Shown here: piece after piece, positions 31,340-40,022 of the stretch
Position numbering within the stretch: position 1 is the stretch's first letter
Layout: each line of letters starts with the position of its first letter
Assembly (NCBI GenBank): GCA_964540815.1
Contig: CAZIOH010000019.1
Span: 17,935 to 81,934 of the forward strand
From: CAZIOH01 sp964540815
GTDB lineage: Bacteria > Myxococcota_A > Polyangia > Fen-1088
Direction: 5' to 3'
Length of the DNA stretch: 64,000 nt
The notes under the pieces: model-generated
Told to the model about the DNA's origin: nothing
What the model saw: only the letters and a program-made list of their open reading frames with translations
The model's database searches: none
Made by a program: the position numbers and the translations under genes

Positions 31340-33856
31340 ATGGATGCTGTGAAGGAGACCCCCACGGACACCGCCGGATTCCAGGCGCTCGAGGAGCTCG
31401 CGCTCGACATGCGCAGCTCCTGGAATCATGCGACCGACCAGGTGTGGCGGGCGCTCGATCCAGAGCTCTGGGAGCTGACCCACAACCCGTGGGTCGTCCT
31501 GCAGACCACCGCGCGCGATCGGATCGACCGGGTGCTGGCGGACTCGGTGTTTCGGCACGAGGTCGACCGGGTGCTCGAATCCAGGCGGCGGGCCGCGGAG
31601 GCGCCGGCCTGGTTTCAGGAGCAGCACCCCCGCGCGGCGCTCACGTGCGCGGCGTACTTCAGCATGGAGTTCATGCTCAGCGAGGCCTTGCCCATCTACT
31701 CTGGAGGCCTCGGCAACGTGGCGGGGGATCAGCTCAAGGCCACCAGCGATCTCGGCATTCCAGTGGTGGGCGTGGGCCTGCTGTACCAGCAAGGGTACTT
31801 TCGTCAGGTCATCGACAAGGCCGGTGAGCAGCAGGCCCTCTTCCCGTACAACGACCCCGGGCAGCTCCCGATCGCGCCACTGCGGCGCCCGAATGGCGAG
31901 TGGCTGCGCCTCGAGATCGTGCTGCCCGGATACTCCGTCTGGCTCAGGGCCTGGCAGGTGCGGGTCGGACGGGTGGTGCTCTACCTGCTCGACACCAACG
32001 ACGCGGCAAACATCCCCGTGCACCGCGGAATCACCAGTCAGCTCTACGGGGGTGGACCCGAGCTCCGGCTCCAGCAGGAGCTGGTGCTCGGCATCGGAGG
32101 CTGGCGTCTGCTCACGGAGCTCGGGATCGCGCCCGAGGTCTGTCACCTCAACGAGGGCCACGCGGCCTTCGCCGTGCTGGAGCGCGCCCGCGGGTTCATG
32201 CAGGAAACGGCGCAGCCGTTCGACGTGGCGCTGGCCGTGACCCGGGCGGGAAATCTCTTCACCACGCACACGGCGGTGGCCGCCGGCTTCGATCGTTTTC
32301 CTCCGGCCCTGATCGAGAGCTATCTCGGGGACTATGCCCGGACCAAGCTCGGTGTGACGGTGCATGAGCTGCTGGCGCTCGGTCGGCAGAACCCCGAGGA
32401 CGGCAACGAGGGCTTCAACATGGCCTACCTGGCCATCCGGGGCAGCCGTGCCATCAACGGCGTGAGCCGCCTGCACGGGAGGGTGAGCCGGCGAATGTTC
32501 CAGCCGCTGTTTCCGCGCTGGCCCGAGGCCGAGGTCCCGGTTGGCCACATCACCAATGGGGTGCACATGCCCACCTGGGACTCGGCCGCGGCCGACGAGC
32601 TGTGGACGGAGTCCTGCGGCAAGAGTCGCTGGCTCGGAACCGCCAGCACCCTCGCGGAGAACATCCGCGGGATCCCGGACGCCAAGCTCTGGCAACTCCG
32701 CACGACGGCCCGACGATCCCTCATCGAATACACCCGAGAACGGATGACCCGTCAGCTGGCGGCCTCCGGACTCGGACCGGAGGTGGTCGACTGGGCGAGG
32801 ACCCTGTTCCACCCTGACACCCTGACCCTGGGGTTCGCGCGGCGCTTCGCCACGTACAAGCGGCCGAACCTGCTGCTGCACGATCCAGCGCGGCTGTTGC
32901 GCATCCTGTCCAGCGCCGAGCGTCCGGTGCAGCTGATCATCGCTGGCAAGGCCCATCCGGAGGACCAGGCCGGACGGGCCCTGATCCGGGAATGGATCCA
33001 GTTCATCCGACGACCCGAGGTCCGTCCGCACGTCGTCTTCCTCAGCGACGACGACATGCTGCTCACGGAACACCTGGTCCAGGGGGTGGATGTGTGGCTC
33101 AATACCCCGCGGCGCCCGTGGGAGGCCAGCGGAACCAGCGGCATGAAGCTGCTGGTCAACGGTGGCCTCAACCTCTCCGAGCTCGACGGCTGGTGGGCGG
33201 AGGCGTATGCGCCCGACGTCGGGTGGGCGCTCGGCGATGGGCAGGAGCACGGCGACGATCCCGCCTGGGACGCGGCCGAGGCGGCGGCCCTCTACGAACT
33301 GCTCGAACGTCAGGTGATCCCCGCGTTTCACGACCGAGCGCCGAACGGAATCCCCACGCGGTGGGTGGCCCGCGTGCGCGAGAGCATGGCCCGCCTGACC
33401 CCGCTCTTCTCGGCCAGCCGGACCGTCCGCGAGTACACGGAGCGGCACTACTTGCCCGCTGCGGCCGCCTACCGCTCCCGCGCCGCGGAGGGCGGAGCGG
33501 CGGGGAAGCACCTCGTCGCCTGGCAGCGACGGCTGACGGCCGCGTGGCCCGCCCTCCACTTCGGCGAGCTGCGGGTCACCAGCAGCGCGGCCGATCACCG
33601 GTTCGAGGTGGACCTCGCTCTCGGTGAGCTGCCGCCGGCAGCCCTGCGCGTCGAGCTCTGCGCCGAGGGCCTCGAGGGATTGACCACCACCGAGATGCAA
33701 CCCACTCCCCGCACCCAGGACGGGACGGCCCCGCGGACCTATGTCGTGACGATTCCCGCCACCAGGCCCGCGGGCGACTACACGGCGCGGGTCATCCCGA
33801 GGATCGAAGGGGCGGCCATCCCGCTCGAGGCCGCGATGATCCTCTGGCAACGCTGA
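31340..33856 (+). CDS. glgP: Alpha-glucan (glycogen) phosphorylase, GT35 short-N type
   Basis: The 838-residue enzyme releases glucose-1-phosphate from glycogen or maltodextrin. AAYFSMEFMLSEALPIYSGGLG is the N-terminal signature of this alpha-glucan phosphorylase subfamily; VCHLNEGHAAF and the PLP-lysine motif ASGTSGMKLLVNGG follow. The last 100 residues form a beta-rich domain usual for this branch. It is convergent with phosphoketolase and divergent from hsp20, suggesting a carbon-reserve/stress region. No Shine-Dalgarno stands out upstream of the ATG. Confidence 0.96.
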   Translation: MDAVKETPTDTAGFQALEELALDMRSSWNHATDQVWRALDPELWELTHNPWVVLQTTARDRIDRVLADSVFRHEVDRVLESRRRAAEAPAWFQEQHPRAALTCAAYFSMEFMLSEALPIYSGGLGNVAGDQLKATSDLGIPVVGVGLLYQQGYFRQVIDKAGEQQALFPYNDPGQLPIAPLRRPNGEWLRLEIVLPGYSVWLRAWQVRVGRVVLYLLDTNDAANIPVHRGITSQLYGGGPELRLQQELVLGIGGWRLLTELGIAPEVCHLNEGHAAFAVLERARGFMQETAQPFDVALAVTRAGNLFTTHTAVAAGFDRFPPALIESYLGDYARTKLGVTVHELLALGRQNPEDGNEGFNMAYLAIRGSRAINGVSRLHGRVSRRMFQPLFPRWPEAEVPVGHITNGVHMPTWDSAAADELWTESCGKSRWLGTASTLAENIRGIPDAKLWQLRTTARRSLIEYTRERMTRQLAASGLGPEVVDWARTLFHPDTLTLGFARRFATYKRPNLLLHDPARLLRILSSAERPVQLIIAGKAHPEDQAGRALIREWIQFIRRPEVRPHVVFLSDDDMLLTEHLVQGVDVWLNTPRRPWEASGTSGMKLLVNGGLNLSELDGWWAEAYAPDVGWALGDGQEHGDDPAWDAAEAAALYELLERQVIPAFHDRAPNGIPTRWVARVRESMARLTPLFSASRTVREYTERHYLPAAAAYRSRAAEGGAAGKHLVAWQRRLTAAWPALHFGELRVTSSAADHRFEVDLALGELPPAALRVELCAEGLEGLTTTEMQPTPRTQDGTAPRTYVVTIPATRPAGDYTARVIPRIEGAAIPLEAAMILWQR

Positions 33857-33859
33857 GCA

Positions 33860-33882
33860 CCGACCCGCCGGCGACGGGTCGG
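33860..33882. terminator. Hairpin between glgP and phosphoketolase
   Basis: CCGACCCG/CGGGTCGG arms of 8 bp with a 7-nt loop lie in the 61-bp convergent gap. No T-tract follows; an adjacent GTCGGGCGAAGCG direct repeat is present. Confidence 0.5.
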
Positions 33883-33917
33883 GCGAAGCGTGTCGGGCGA
33901 AGCGGATCGGCCGCTGC

Positions 33918-36332
33918 TCATCGGGCCGCCGAGGGCTCCTCCCAGACCCAGTTGCGAATCTCGGGCAGGTCCTGTCCGTGCTTGCAGATGTACTGCCGGT
34001 GCTCGACGAGCTTGTCCATGAGCAGCTGCTTGAGATAGACCCCCTTGGTCCTGGCCTGCGGGACGCGGTCGATGAGATCCATCACCAGGTGGAAGCGATC
34101 GAGATCATTGAGCACGGTCATGTCGAAGGGCGTGGTGATGGTGCCCTCCTCCTTGTAACCGCGCACGTGAATGTTGTGGTGGTTGGTCCGCCGGTAGGTC
34201 AGCCGGTGAATCAGCCAGGGGTAGGCATGGAAGGCGAAGATCACCGGCTTGTCCCGGGTGAACAGCTCGTCGAAGTCCCGGTCCGGCAGTCCATGCGGGT
34301 GCTCGGATTCGGGCTGAAGCTTCATCAGGTCGACCACGTTGACCACCCGGACCTTCAGTTCTGGCAGGTGCTGGCGCACGATCGACACCGCCGCCAGGGT
34401 CTCGAGGGTCGGGACGTCGCCACAGCAGGCCATGACCACGTCCGGCTCGCTCCCCTGATCGTTGCTGGCCCACGGCCAGATCCCCAGGCCCTCGCTGCAG
34501 TGCTTGAGGGCCGCATCCATCGTGAGCCACTGCGGTGCGGGGTGCTTGCCCGCAACCACCACATTGACGTAGTGTCGGCTCCGAAGGCAGTGGTCCACGA
34601 CCGATAGCAGGCAGTTGGCGTCGGGCGGCAGGTACACCCGAACGATCTCGGCCTTCTTGTTGACCACGTGGTCGATGAAGCCCGGGTCCTGGTGGGTGAA
34701 CCCGTTGTGGTCCTGACGCCACACGTGGGAGGCGAGGAGGTAGTTCAGGGAGGCCAGCTTGCGCCGCCAGGGCAGCCCGGCGGTGACCTTCAGCCACTTG
34801 GCGTGCTGGTTGAACATCGAGTCCACGATGTGAATGAAGGCCTCGTAGCAGTTGAACAGCCCGTGGCGCCCGGTCAGCAGATACCCTTCCAGCCATCCCT
34901 CGCACTGGTGTTCGCTCAGCATCTCCATGACCCGGCCCGTCGGGGCCAGGAACTCGTCGTTCGGCACCGTGGCCGCGTCCCACTGGCGCCGGGTCTCATC
35001 GAACAGAGCCTCCAGCCCGTTCGAGAGGGTCTCGTCCGGGCCGAAGATCCGGAAGTTCCGCGCCTGACCGTTGAGCTTGGTCACGTCCCGCAGGAACCGC
35101 CCGAGCACGTGGGTGTCGCCCACCCCGAGCACACCCGGGGTGGGGACCGGCACGGCATGGTCCCGGAAGTCCGGCATGCGAAGATCACGCAGAAGCATGC
35201 CGCCATTCGCGTGCGGATTGGCGCCCATCCGGCGCTCGCCGACCGGGGCCAGCTCGGCCAGCTCTGGCCGCAGTCGGCCCTGCGGATCGAAGAGCTCCTC
35301 CGGCCGATAGCTCCTCAGCCACTGCTCGAGCTCGGTCAGGTGCGCGGGCGGGCTGGTCGGCGACACCGCCAGGGGCACCTGGTGCGCCCGGAAGGTCCCC
35401 TCGATCTGGCGACCATCCACCGTCTTCGGCCCGGTCCAGCCTTTGGGGGAATCGAGCACGATCATCGGCCAGCGTGGGCGTTCGAGCTGGCCGACCTTGT
35501 CGTCCTTGCCGACCTTGTCGTACTGGCGCGCCCGCCTCTGGATCGCCTGGATCTGCTCGACCGCCTGGTCGAGCGCCGTGGCCATGGCCTGGTGCATGGG
35601 CAGAGGCTCGTGCCCCTGCACGAAGATAGGCGTCCACCCGTATCCGCGCAGGAGCTGTTCGAGCTCCTCTCGGGTGATCCGGGCCAGGACCGTGGGGTTC
35701 GAGATCTTGTAGCCGTTGAGGTGCAGGATCGGCAAGACGGCCCCATCCGTGGCCGGATCGAGGAACTTGTTCGAGTGCCAGGCGGTGGCCAAGGGCCCGG
35801 TCTCCGCCTCGCCGTCGCCGACCACGCACGCCACGATCAGGCCGGGGTTGTCGAAGACCGCGCCAAAGGAGTGGCTGAGGGAGTAGCCGAGCTCACCCCC
35901 CTCGTGGATCGATCCGGGGCACTCCGGAGAGGCGTGGCTCGGGATCCCGCCGGGGAACGAGAACTGCAGGAAGAGCTTGCGCAACCCGGCCTCGTCCTGG
36001 CTGATCTCGGGGTAGATCTCGCTGTAGGTGCCCTCGAGGTAGGTGTTGCCGACGACAGCCGGGCCGCCGTGACCCGGACCCGAGACGTAGATCATGTCGA
36101 GGTCGTACTTCTTGATCACCCGGTTCAGGTGCACGTAGATGAAGTTCTGCCCGGGGGTGGTTCCCCAGTGTCCGAGCAACATGTGCTTGATGTCCCCGAG
36201 CGCGAGCGGTCGCTTCAGTAAAGGATTGTCGAAGAGGTAGATCTGCCCGACCGACAGGTAGTTCGCTGCCCGCCAGTAGGCGTCCATCCTGGCGAGAAGG
36301 TCCGGGGTCAGGGTCTCGAGGCGATTCTGCAT
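33918..36332 (-). CDS. xfp: Xylulose-5-phosphate/fructose-6-phosphate phosphoketolase
   Basis: The 804-residue thiamine-diphosphate enzyme splits xylulose-5-P or fructose-6-P with phosphate to acetyl-phosphate. N-terminal YWRAANYLSVGQIYLFDNPLL, GHWGTTPGQNF and the GDGEAETGPLATAWHSNKFLDP motif (ThDP/Mg) are textbook. HQDPGFIDHVVNK and the C-terminal FHAYPWLIHRL segment confirm full length. AAGGAG lies 6 bp before the ATG at 36330-36332. No acetate kinase is adjacent. With glgP it could route stored glucan to acetyl-P. Confidence 0.97.
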   Translation of the reverse strand: MQNRLETLTPDLLARMDAYWRAANYLSVGQIYLFDNPLLKRPLALGDIKHMLLGHWGTTPGQNFIYVHLNRVIKKYDLDMIYVSGPGHGGPAVVGNTYLEGTYSEIYPEISQDEAGLRKLFLQFSFPGGIPSHASPECPGSIHEGGELGYSLSHSFGAVFDNPGLIVACVVGDGEAETGPLATAWHSNKFLDPATDGAVLPILHLNGYKISNPTVLARITREELEQLLRGYGWTPIFVQGHEPLPMHQAMATALDQAVEQIQAIQRRARQYDKVGKDDKVGQLERPRWPMIVLDSPKGWTGPKTVDGRQIEGTFRAHQVPLAVSPTSPPAHLTELEQWLRSYRPEELFDPQGRLRPELAELAPVGERRMGANPHANGGMLLRDLRMPDFRDHAVPVPTPGVLGVGDTHVLGRFLRDVTKLNGQARNFRIFGPDETLSNGLEALFDETRRQWDAATVPNDEFLAPTGRVMEMLSEHQCEGWLEGYLLTGRHGLFNCYEAFIHIVDSMFNQHAKWLKVTAGLPWRRKLASLNYLLASHVWRQDHNGFTHQDPGFIDHVVNKKAEIVRVYLPPDANCLLSVVDHCLRSRHYVNVVVAGKHPAPQWLTMDAALKHCSEGLGIWPWASNDQGSEPDVVMACCGDVPTLETLAAVSIVRQHLPELKVRVVNVVDLMKLQPESEHPHGLPDRDFDELFTRDKPVIFAFHAYPWLIHRLTYRRTNHHNIHVRGYKEEGTITTPFDMTVLNDLDRFHLVMDLIDRVPQARTKGVYLKQLLMDKLVEHRQYICKHGQDLPEIRNWVWEEPSAAR

Positions 36333-36407
36333 CGGCGGCTCCTTGCGTCGGTTCCTCAGCAGTCTGGCCGCTCGGGTCCGGGGCCGCCCGATCCAATTGC
36401 GAATCAT

Positions 36408-36443
36408 GCAAGGATGGTGGCAAGGATGGTTGCAAGGATGGTG
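36408..36443 (+). repeat. Three 12-bp tandem repeats before the mtfA start
   Basis: Units GCAAGGATGGTG, GCAAGGATGGTT and GCAAGGATGGTG end 2 bp before the ATG at 36446. Each holds an AAGGAT ribosome-site-like element and an in-frame ATG, producing an 11-codon open frame (36414-36449) that ends in a TGA overlapping the gene start. Confidence 0.9.
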
Positions 36444-36449
36444 GAATGA
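36414..36449 (+). CDS. Possible 11-residue leader peptide overlapping mtfA
   Basis: Repeated MVAR units, ending MVE, are encoded by the tandem repeat. The TGA overlaps the mtfA ATG (ATGA), as in coupled genes. Each unit could also act as a ribosome site. It may be only a by-product of repeat expansion. Confidence 0.25.
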   Translation: MVARMVARMVE

Positions 36450-37234
36450 GCATCTTCACGCGCCCGACCGTGTTCGGGTGGTTCAGGCGGCGCCGCCGAG
36501 CAGCGATCCGTGCCCGGCCATTCCCGGCGACCTGGCGGGCGATCATCGACCGGCGCGTCCCCTATGCGGCCCGCCTGTCCCCGGCGGACCGCGAGGAGCT
36601 GGCGGGCCTCATCCAGGTGTTCCTGGCGGAGAAGCGCTTCGAGGGGTGTGGCGGTCTCGAGATCACCGACGAGATTCGCGTCACGGTGGCCGCGCAGGCC
36701 TGCGTGCTCCTGCTTCACCGCGACACCGATGACTACCCCCGGGTCTCCTCGATCCTGGTCTATCCGACCACTTACCTCGTGACCGGCGCCCACCGCCTGG
36801 CGGGGGGGCTCGTCGCCGAGGGTCCCGAGGCCCGTCTCGGAGAATCCTGGGAGCGCGGGGAGGTGGTGCTGGCCTGGGACAGTGTCCTGTCCGGCGCCGC
36901 CGACCTGCACGACGGGCACAATGTCGTCTTCCACGAGTTCGCGCATCAGCTGGACCAGGAGGGGGGCGGAGGCGACGGCGCGCCGGTGCTCGCCAACCGC
37001 TCGCTGTACGCCGCCTGGGCCCGCGTCCTAGGCCACGAGTTCGATCGGCTGGTGCGGGACACCGCGCACCACCACCGCAACCTGATCGACAAGTACGGGG
37101 CCTCCAATCCCGCGGAGTTCTTCGCCGTGGTGACCGAGGTGTTCTTCGAGAAGGGGCGTCAGCTCCGTTCGACCCACCCCGAGCTCTACGAGCAGCTCCA
37201 GTCCTTCTATCGTCAGGATCCAGCGGCAACCTGA
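36446..37234 (+). CDS. mtfA: MtfA-like zinc peptidase (M90 family)
   Basis: A 262-residue cytosolic peptidase. The zinc motif is VFHEFAHQLD (HExxH) near residue 170, and the downstream metal/partner segment is NPAEFFAVVTEVFFE. RVTVAAQACVLLLHR is also conserved in MtfA. In Enterobacteria MtfA binds the repressor Mlc and affects the glucose PTS; in this lineage the target is unknown. The start sits directly behind three 12-bp repeats. Normal length. Confidence 0.93.
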   Translation: MSIFTRPTVFGWFRRRRRAAIRARPFPATWRAIIDRRVPYAARLSPADREELAGLIQVFLAEKRFEGCGGLEITDEIRVTVAAQACVLLLHRDTDDYPRVSSILVYPTTYLVTGAHRLAGGLVAEGPEARLGESWERGEVVLAWDSVLSGAADLHDGHNVVFHEFAHQLDQEGGGGDGAPVLANRSLYAAWARVLGHEFDRLVRDTAHHHRNLIDKYGASNPAEFFAVVTEVFFEKGRQLRSTHPELYEQLQSFYRQDPAAT

Positions 37235-37257
37235 CCTCGGCCGGGCAGGTCAGTGCC

Positions 37258-37289
37258 GCTAGCGCAGCTTGTCGGCTAGCGCAGCTTGT
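37258..37289. repeat. 15-bp direct repeat (period 17) on the GH5-like stop codon
   Basis: GCTAGCGCAGCTTGT occurs at 37258-37272 and 37275-37289. The second copy contains the last codons and TAG of the minus-strand gene, so the 3' end of the gene is duplicated downstream of its own stop. Confidence 0.92.
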
Positions 37290-39033
37290 TGGTGAACAGA
37301 TCGATCAAGGGTCGGTTGGCGCGGGCCGGATCCACCGGACCGCTGCCGGCGTACAGGCCAAACGCGTCCTCGTGGTAGTCGTGATAGGTGAAAGACAGCC
37401 GATGGGCCTCTGCGAGGTCCAGCATGTCCGCCACCCAGGCGAGGCCCCCGCGGCCCTCGGCGAAGCACGGGCGATTGAGGCCGAACTCCCCCAGGAACAG
37501 CGGGACGTGGTGCTCACGTCCCCAGCGCAGGTACCGGTCGAGCTCGCTCTCGAGGTAGGCCCGGTTGCGGGGCAGCACCGGGGTCGAGCTCCCGAGGAAG
37601 TCGAGCCGAATCTGGACCCGCGCGCCCGCCGGTAGGGCGCGGCCCTGCATCCAGCCGCTGAGGGCGTAGGCGTAGCCGGGACGCGGGATGAATTCGTTCT
37701 GCCACGACCCGAGGTTGGCGTCGCCGCTCGTTCCGGTGATCGAGAGCCCGCCCATGCCTCCCGCGCCGTGGCCTTCGGAGCTGACCCCCGCGTGCCCCGA
37801 ACCGTTGGCGGTCCAGAAGGACCAGCCCCCGAGATCGCGCAGATCCACCCGCAGGATCTCGCCCGTCCGCTTGCCAGCGGGATCGAACTCCTCGACCACC
37901 AGATCGTCGAAGAAGGCGCGGCCCTCTCCCAGGTTGGCGGCCACCAGCGAGAGGTGTCCCACCTTGACCCGAGCATCGCCGACCGAGAGGCGCGGCCCGG
38001 CGGAGTGGGTCCACGGGCTGTCCCCGGGGGGGAGGGTCGGGCTCTCGAACGCGGCGATGCCGAGCCACTGGTTGTCGCCCTGGCGCGCGACCCGGGTCTC
38101 GTCGGGGTACGGCCCACCCTCTCCCAGGTGGACCCAGCTCGCGAACTGGTGGGTGTAGGCGAATGGCTCGTAGAAGTGGAAGGTGTAGACGACGTTGGCG
38201 TCGTCCACCCGCACGAAGTTCATCTCGGCGTCGTTGGTCCACTTCCCGGCGATCGAGTTCACGCGCTCGACGATGACGATGTGGCGGGGATCGACCTCGC
38301 GGATCGCGCGCACGATGCGGTTGGCCAGGCTCAGCCACTGGCTCTTCGCGCGCGACACCCCGGGCTCGTTCAGGAGATCATAGGCGGCGACCACCGGCTC
38401 GTGGGCGTAGCGCTGGGCGATCGCCCGCCACAGCGCCACCAGCCGATCCTGGTTGGAAGGCACGTCCCACAGGGCATGGCCCTCCCCGTTCGACTGAAAT
38501 CCGCCCGGTGGGACGTGCATGTTCAGGATCAGGGAGACGCCTTGCTTGCGGGCCCAGGCCACGTTGTCGTCGAGCCAGCGCCAGCCCGCGTCCTTGAACA
38601 CACCGGGCGCCGCCTCGTCCTCGAAGGTGCCGGCGAACATGTAGAACCGGACGGCGTTCATCCCCATCTCGTGCACCCGCTGGAAGTCGATCTCGGCGTG
38701 GTCGGACAGCGGCAGCGCTCGGTGCTGCCAGACCTGGTTTCCGAAGGCGACCCCGCGCCAGACCACCGGTCGGCCGCTGCCGTCGACGATGCGGTCGCCG
38801 TCGGTGTGTGGGATGGCATCGGTCTGGGCGGGGGCTGCATCGCCCGGCGTGGGTGGCGCGGGCGCGGACGGGGACACGGGCCTGTCCCCGACCACCGTCC
38901 GAGGCCGCGCCGGCCCCGGGCCGCTGCAGCCGGAGCACAGCGCGAGCAGGCAAGCGAGCCCAGAGCCGAGGCTTCGCCAGCGGCCAACCGCAGGCCGCGC
39001 GTCGGGGAAACACCGCGATCGAGATGGGCTCAA
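37276..39033 (-). CDS. GH5-like glycoside hydrolase lipoprotein with an inserted beta-sandwich domain
   Basis: An exported protein of about 585 residues with a signal ending LACLLALCSGC and a Pro/Ala linker. The barrel starts VWRGVAFGNQVWQH; the acid/base Glu is in DLLNEPGVS and the nucleophile Glu in VPLFLGEFGLNRP. Between them lies an extra domain of about 160 residues (DNQWLGIAAFESPT to RVQIRLDFLGSSTP), resembling a carbohydrate-binding jelly roll with AFFDDLVVEEFDP. Substrate is unknown; GH5 enzymes cleave beta-glucans and mannans. No ATG fits close to the signal peptide; TTG at 39031-39033 is assumed, so the start is uncertain. Confidence 0.82.
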   Translation of the reverse strand: MSPSRSRCFPDARPAVGRWRSLGSGLACLLALCSGCSGPGPARPRTVVGDRPVSPSAPAPPTPGDAAPAQTDAIPHTDGDRIVDGSGRPVVWRGVAFGNQVWQHRALPLSDHAEIDFQRVHEMGMNAVRFYMFAGTFEDEAAPGVFKDAGWRWLDDNVAWARKQGVSLILNMHVPPGGFQSNGEGHALWDVPSNQDRLVALWRAIAQRYAHEPVVAAYDLLNEPGVSRAKSQWLSLANRIVRAIREVDPRHIVIVERVNSIAGKWTNDAEMNFVRVDDANVVYTFHFYEPFAYTHQFASWVHLGEGGPYPDETRVARQGDNQWLGIAAFESPTLPPGDSPWTHSAGPRLSVGDARVKVGHLSLVAANLGEGRAFFDDLVVEEFDPAGKRTGEILRVDLRDLGGWSFWTANGSGHAGVSSEGHGAGGMGGLSITGTSGDANLGSWQNEFIPRPGYAYALSGWMQGRALPAGARVQIRLDFLGSSTPVLPRNRAYLESELDRYLRWGREHHVPLFLGEFGLNRPCFAEGRGGLAWVADMLDLAEAHRLSFTYHDYHEDAFGLYAGSGPVDPARANRPLIDLFTNKLR

Positions 39034-39165
39034 AGGAAGGACCTCGGGGATCAGGGGAGGTGAGAGGCGTGCGGTCGGAGTTTGCCACGGGGAAGACGCG
39101 TCTGGATCTCCCCGACCACCTGATGATCGCCCGCGCCGGTGCGGGCGCCCGACGCGCGCAGGGTG

Positions 39166-39171
39166 TACACT
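39166..39171 (+). promoter_or_regulatory. -10 box of the Cys-rich secreted protein gene
   Basis: TACACT lies 8 nt before the ATG at 39180; no Shine-Dalgarno is present. A leaderless or near-leaderless transcript is predicted. Confidence 0.45.
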
Positions 39172-39179
39172 CGCGCCAC

Positions 39180-39764
39180 ATGAGGAGCATCGGACGCGGG
39201 CGTGTGACCGTCGGATGGGCCGTGCTTGGCTGCCTGGTTTCGGCGGGACTCGGGCTCGTCGTCGCTCAGGGGATCTCCGACGCGACCGAAGCCCCGGCCG
39301 AGTCATCGTCGTCGCATCCTCCAACGCCTCCATCACCTCCTTCCGAGGCCGGGACAGGGCCATCCGACAAGACCCACTCGACGGGCGGGTCGGTCGTCCG
39401 CCATGCTCCGACCGGCCTCGATGCCGTGAGCGCCGCCAAGCCCTGCAAGACCAACGCGGACTGCACCCTCGTGCCGGAGGATTGCTGTGGCTGCACCGAG
39501 GGCGGTGCGGCCCGGGCCGTGGCCAAGACGCGTGCGGAGGGCTACGAGCGCGCGCGCCGCAGCCGCTGTGGCGGCACCCTGTGCGCCGAGATGATGTCCC
39601 AGCACCCGAGCTGCCGGCAGCCCGCCGTCTGCGCGGCAGGCGTCTGCCGCCTCGGGGAAGCGCCAGCGCAGCCAGCGAAACCGCGCGCCGGGCCCGCTCC
39701 CGCGCCGCCGGGCCCGCACGCGAGATCGCTTGTTCCCTCGGCGCCGGCCGGGAACCTGGACTGA
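39180..39764 (+). CDS. Cys-rich secreted protein of unknown function
   Basis: A 194-residue exported protein. The signal anchor is TVGWAVLGCLVSAGLGLVVA, followed by a Ser/Pro/Thr linker. The folded core has 11 cysteines after the linker, in CKTNADCTLVPEDCCGC and later CGGTLC, CRQPAVC and CRLGE-type spacing, suggesting disulfides. The C-terminus is Pro/Ala-rich. This CxxxxDC pattern is frequent in myxobacterial surface proteins and recurs in the gene at 54772. A GATCGG-rich repeat begins at its stop codon. Confidence 0.75.
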   Translation: MRSIGRGRVTVGWAVLGCLVSAGLGLVVAQGISDATEAPAESSSSHPPTPPSPPSEAGTGPSDKTHSTGGSVVRHAPTGLDAVSAAKPCKTNADCTLVPEDCCGCTEGGAARAVAKTRAEGYERARRSRCGGTLCAEMMSQHPSCRQPAVCAAGVCRLGEAPAQPAKPRAGPAPAPPGPHARSLVPSAPAGNLD

Positions 39765-39836
39765 AGATCGGGAGGATCGGAAGGAAGATCGGAAGGAAGA
39801 TCGGAAGAGAAGATCGGAACGGAAGATCGGAAGTCG
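39763..39836 (+). repeat. GATCGG-rich 9-13 bp tandem array beginning at a stop codon
   Basis: Six GATCGG cores spaced 9, 12, 12, 13 and 13 bp with GGAAGGAA-type fillers start in the TGA of the Cys-rich protein gene. The array is purine-rich on the plus strand and occupies the left part of the 258-bp gap before argS. Confidence 0.9.
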
Positions 39837-40006
39837 GACCGCTCCAGGGCCTTCTCGATCACGCCCACGGGGGCGTTCACGTTCAGGTGCACGGCCACGA
39901 TCAAGGGTTCGGCTCCGACCACGATCAGGTCCGGGGCTATTGACGGCCAGCTCGTCAGCACTGCCTCGGGTCGGACGGTCTCGGGGCTCGGCTCGCGACG
40001 ATCGGA

Positions 40007-40012
40007 TATGTT
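40007..40012 (+). promoter_or_regulatory. -10 box of argS
   Basis: TATGTT is followed by 10 nt and the ATG at 40023, giving a predicted leader of about 4 nt. The same TATGTTA core is found at 5616. Confidence 0.45.
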
Positions 40013-40022
40013 AGGACGTGCC

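Noticed and set aside
31154..33850. Antisense open frame of about 900 codons opposite glgP
   Set aside because: Typical shadow of a GC-rich gene; glgP motifs on the plus strand are complete.
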